Assembly (NCBI GenBank): GCA_003142815.1
Contig: PLNP01000036.1
Span: forward strand, 1 to 64,000
Direction of reading: 5' to 3'
From: Rhodanobacteraceae bacterium
Lineage (GTDB): Bacteria; Pseudomonadota; Gammaproteobacteria; Xanthomonadales; Rhodanobacteraceae
DNA length: 64,000 bases
Position numbers and translations under genes: made by a program. The notes beneath the pieces are model-generated. The model was given only the letters and a program-made list of their open reading frames with translations. It was not told where the DNA came from and did not search any database. The stretch's first letter is position 1. Each line of letters begins with the position of its first letter. Shown here piece by piece: positions 61,699 through 64,000 of this stretch.

Positions 61699-63081
61699 AT
61701 GCAATCGTTCCGACATTTTCTTCGACCTGGAATACGCGCTCCGCGGATGACTCCCCTCGCCGCGTGCCTTGCGGCAGCACTTGCGCTGGCCGCGCCGGCG
61801 GCAACGGCCACGAACTGGGTCGTGGGCAATTGCAACGACAGCGGTGGCGGCAGTTTGCGCGCCACCGTCGCCAGCGCATCCAACACAGACACGGTGGATC
61901 TGAGTCAACTCAGTTGCAGCACGATCACCCTGACTACCGGCGCTATTCTTATCGACGTCGGCGTCAACAACCTCACCCTGACGGCAGGAAACGGCGCCGT
62001 CAATGCGGTCACGATTGACGGCGGTTTCAGCGCCGGCCATCACAATCGCGTGCTCGAGCACTTGGGAACCGGCACCCTGACCGTGAAAGGGCTGATAATT
62101 ACTGACGCCAAATACAGTTCCGGACCATCCTTCCAAGGTGGTTGCATTTTCTCTTCGGGCAGTGTCAGCCTGACCGCGTCAACCGTATCTCACTGCACGG
62201 TTGTTGGCAGTGCTGCCAGCAATAACTCAGTTCTCGGCGGAGGCATTTTCGCCGCGGGCGGCGTGTATCTGCTCGCCAGTACGGTGACCGACAATATCGC
62301 GCAGGCAGCGGGCTCCAACATGGCCCTTGGTGGTGGGATATTTTCAAGCGGAAATGTGACTGCTATCTACAGCATCATCGCCAATAACTCGGTAACGGCG
62401 GGAACGATCCAGAAAGCGGAAGGCGGTGGCCTCCACGCAAGCGCCAATCTCAATATCAGCTACTCGACCATCTCCGGCAACCAAGCTCAAATCGCCGGCG
62501 GCGTCCATTTACACGCCATCAGCGGCTCACCCACGGCGCTGATCTCGAACAGCACCATCTCCGGGAACGGCTCGAGCGACAACTTCCTTGGTAGTGGCGG
62601 CGTGTACATCAACGTGCCGTTAACGCTGTCGAACAGCACGATTGCTTTCAACACAACCAACTCGAGCGTTGCCGGCGGTCTTGCAGTTTATGCCGCCACG
62701 GCGCAACTCCAAAGCTCGATCATCGCCGGCAACACGGCGGGGGGAGTCGCCAGTGATTTCGGCGGGTCCGCCGCCGCTAGCGGTGCGAACAACTTGATCT
62801 TCCACTCGAGCGTCACGGTCCCGGCGGATACGCTCGTTGGCGTTTGTCCGAAGCTGCAACCGCTGGCCGACAACGGCGGCGCGATCCTGACCCATGCGTT
62901 GCTGCACACAAGCCCGGCGATCGATATGGGCAATAATGCCCAGGCATTTACCTATGACGAGCGCGGACAATTTTATCCGCGTGTTTTCGGCGCGCGGGCC
63001 GATATCGGCGCGTACGAATGGCAGGGCGGCTCGGACAATCGCATCTTCCACAGCGGCTTCGAGTCCGGCTGCGACGAGTAA
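61699..63081 (+). CDS. Secreted right-handed beta-helix protein (choice-of-anchor Q type)
   Basis: The 460-residue protein starts at ATG 61699 behind GGGAGCGAGG. It has a signal peptide (hydrophobic stretch 18-38, LAACLAAALALAAPAATA) and repeated beta-helix turns of the form GGGIF..GxVxLxxSTVTxNxAxxxG (for example GGGIFAAGGVYLLASTVTDN, GGGIFSSGNVTAIYSIIANN, SNSTISGN, SNSTIAFN). A choice-of-anchor-Q-like end follows (LADNGGAILTHALLHTSPAIDMGN...GARADIGAYEWQ), then the tail DNRIFHSGFESGCDE. It is an extracellular or surface protein of unknown ligand. Confidence 0.85.
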   Translation: MQSFRHFLRPGIRAPRMTPLAACLAAALALAAPAATATNWVVGNCNDSGGGSLRATVASASNTDTVDLSQLSCSTITLTTGAILIDVGVNNLTLTAGNGAVNAVTIDGGFSAGHHNRVLEHLGTGTLTVKGLIITDAKYSSGPSFQGGCIFSSGSVSLTASTVSHCTVVGSAASNNSVLGGGIFAAGGVYLLASTVTDNIAQAAGSNMALGGGIFSSGNVTAIYSIIANNSVTAGTIQKAEGGGLHASANLNISYSTISGNQAQIAGGVHLHAISGSPTALISNSTISGNGSSDNFLGSGGVYINVPLTLSNSTIAFNTTNSSVAGGLAVYAATAQLQSSIIAGNTAGGVASDFGGSAAASGANNLIFHSSVTVPADTLVGVCPKLQPLADNGGAILTHALLHTSPAIDMGNNAQAFTYDERGQFYPRVFGARADIGAYEWQGGSDNRIFHSGFESGCDE

Positions 63082-63192
63082 AGCCTGCGCGTTCGCTATG
63101 CCGACCATGAACTTCTGCGCCGGCAAGCACAGTGGGAGCGGTGATCAAGCTGTACTGGAACCGTGATCAAGAGCTCGCAGAACGCGCAACAA

Positions 63193-64000
63193 TCAGTTCG
63201 TCGGAAATTTCAGCAATTCCGGCAGGTATGGAGCGCAAGCCTGCCAACGTCCGACCGAGCGCGTGTAGACAGGCTGGCGGGCTTGCCAGAGGCTGGCCAT
63301 GCTGATGACCGACGCATCGTTTTTTCGATCCACCGAGAGCCCAAAATCGGGTAGGCCGAGCCACTGGGCCAATGTCGCTCGGGATGGCGCGCGAGCAGCT
63401 CGGCGACCAACGTGGTTCCCGAGCGCGGAACGCCGATCACGAATACCGGCACACAGTCGTCTTCGCGCTCACCAAGATACGGCATCGGCTTGCTGTCGAG
63501 TCGCGCTTCCACCGCGCGCCGCCAGTTCTTTCGCGACCACTCGGTGACGCCACTGACGGCCGCATTGGTCTGCCGAAAATAACCGGTCGCTTGCTCGAAT
63601 TCCGCAACATCATCGTGGGCCTTGCCGAGCGCGAACAAGAGCGCTGCGCGCGCCTTTGCGCTCAGCACCGGCTGTTGCAGGCAACGTTGGAACGAGGCGA
63701 AATCGGAATAACTGCTTTCGTTATAGCGCTGGCACGCGGTGAGGCCGTTCGCGCACTGCCAATCGGCCGCGCGCGGATCGTTCTCCAGCGCAAACAGATA
63801 GCGTCGACGCGCACGCTCGAAGTCGCCGAGCTGCATCTCGATCGTGCCGGCATACGCATACAGACGCGGATCGGTCGAGCCCGCGGCGATTTCGTTCTCG
63901 CACAACTCCGCGGCTTCCTTCTTGCTGCCGCAGTCGTCGAGCAACTCCACCGCGCGAATCACGATGTTCGTCGGCTGTCGCGCATTCTCGAACAGGTAAC
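63193..64000 (-). pseudogene. TPR-sulfotransferase gene with internal deletion, 5' end beyond the window
   Basis: Reading from the window edge, YLFENARQPTNIVIRAVELL starts a TPR region (about 130 residues, ALGKAHDDVAEFEQATGYFRQTNAAV) leading to the sulfotransferase PAPS loop VFVIGVPRSGTTLVAELLARHP. There the frame derails. In another frame the family's C-terminus follows at once: LGLPDFGLSVDRKNDASVIS, MASLWQARQPVYTRSVGRWQ and APYLPELLKFPTN, stop at 63193. About 170 or more residues of the sulfotransferase domain are missing at 63371-63390. It should be inactive. Confidence 0.75.

Overview
The window is a high-GC, gene-dense bacterial chromosome segment. The gene orders rpoE-rseA-mucB-mucD-lepA-lepB-DUF4845-rnc-era-recO and feoA-feoB-DUF6587, the ydbH/ydbL pair, the ECF sigma/TPR-kinase remnants, and a beta-helix protein ending in an IFxxGFES-type tail all point to a gammaproteobacterium of the Xanthomonadales/Lysobacterales, most likely Rhodanobacteraceae (Dokdonella/Rudaea-like). 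This placement is inference from gene content and order. No rRNA is present to test it.

Layout. 1-1700: a tRNA-Ser(UGA) whose 3' end is duplicated downstream (attachment-site scar), then a small AT-richer islet with an intact CopG-type antitoxin gene and a frameshifted toxin gene. 1.7-8.1 kb: acetyl-CoA hydrolase/transferase, an ECF sigma/anti-sigma pair, YigZ and an MsbA-like ABC exporter. 8.1-12.2 kb: a minus-strand run of purine salvage (MTIP phosphorylase, HPRT), nagZ, a CYTH protein and rlmD. 12.5-16.7 kb: the ydbL-ydbH envelope lipid-transport pair and a divergent receiver-Hpt protein. 16.7-27 kb: recO-era-rnc-DUF4845-lepB-lepA-mucD-mucB-rseA-rpoE, which joins the envelope-stress sigma-E module to secretion and RNA-processing genes. 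27.8-36 kb: a fatty-acid oxidation multifunctional protein, phoU-pstBAC, and divergently a glycosyltransferase-PAP2 phosphatase operon behind paired Pho-box-like sites. 36-48 kb: OYE reductase, cysteine dioxygenase, NPP phosphodiesterase, decayed sigma/kinase and LysR genes, hutF/hutI, a pseudouridine synthase, YkgJ, YaeQ and an HI0933-like flavoprotein. 48-64 kb: RIO kinase, acyltransferase, dbpA, a frameshifted DUF1415 gene, a 33-residue lysine-rich ORF, YajQ, rsuA/rsmC-like genes, yajD, hutG, feoAB, a methylglutaconyl-CoA hydratase-like enzyme, a VOC protein, a beta-helix exoprotein and a deleted TPR-sulfotransferase.

Three themes run through the window. First, housekeeping genes form tight operons with 4-bp ATGA or GTGA overlaps. 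Second, accessory genes are visibly decaying: toxin, EAL, sigma/kinase, LysR, CPBP, sulfotransferase and DUF1415 are each frameshifted or truncated. Single-base errors in an assembly could explain some of these but not the large internal deletions. Third, several families of short palindromic repeats fill the intergenic gaps, and two copies appear to have entered reading frames (MTIP phosphorylase and HutF) without breaking them. The most interesting regulatory structure is the 97-bp pstC/glycosyltransferase intergenic region with two opposed Pho-box-like sites. It suggests phosphate-starvation control of both phosphate import and phosphorus-free lipid synthesis.
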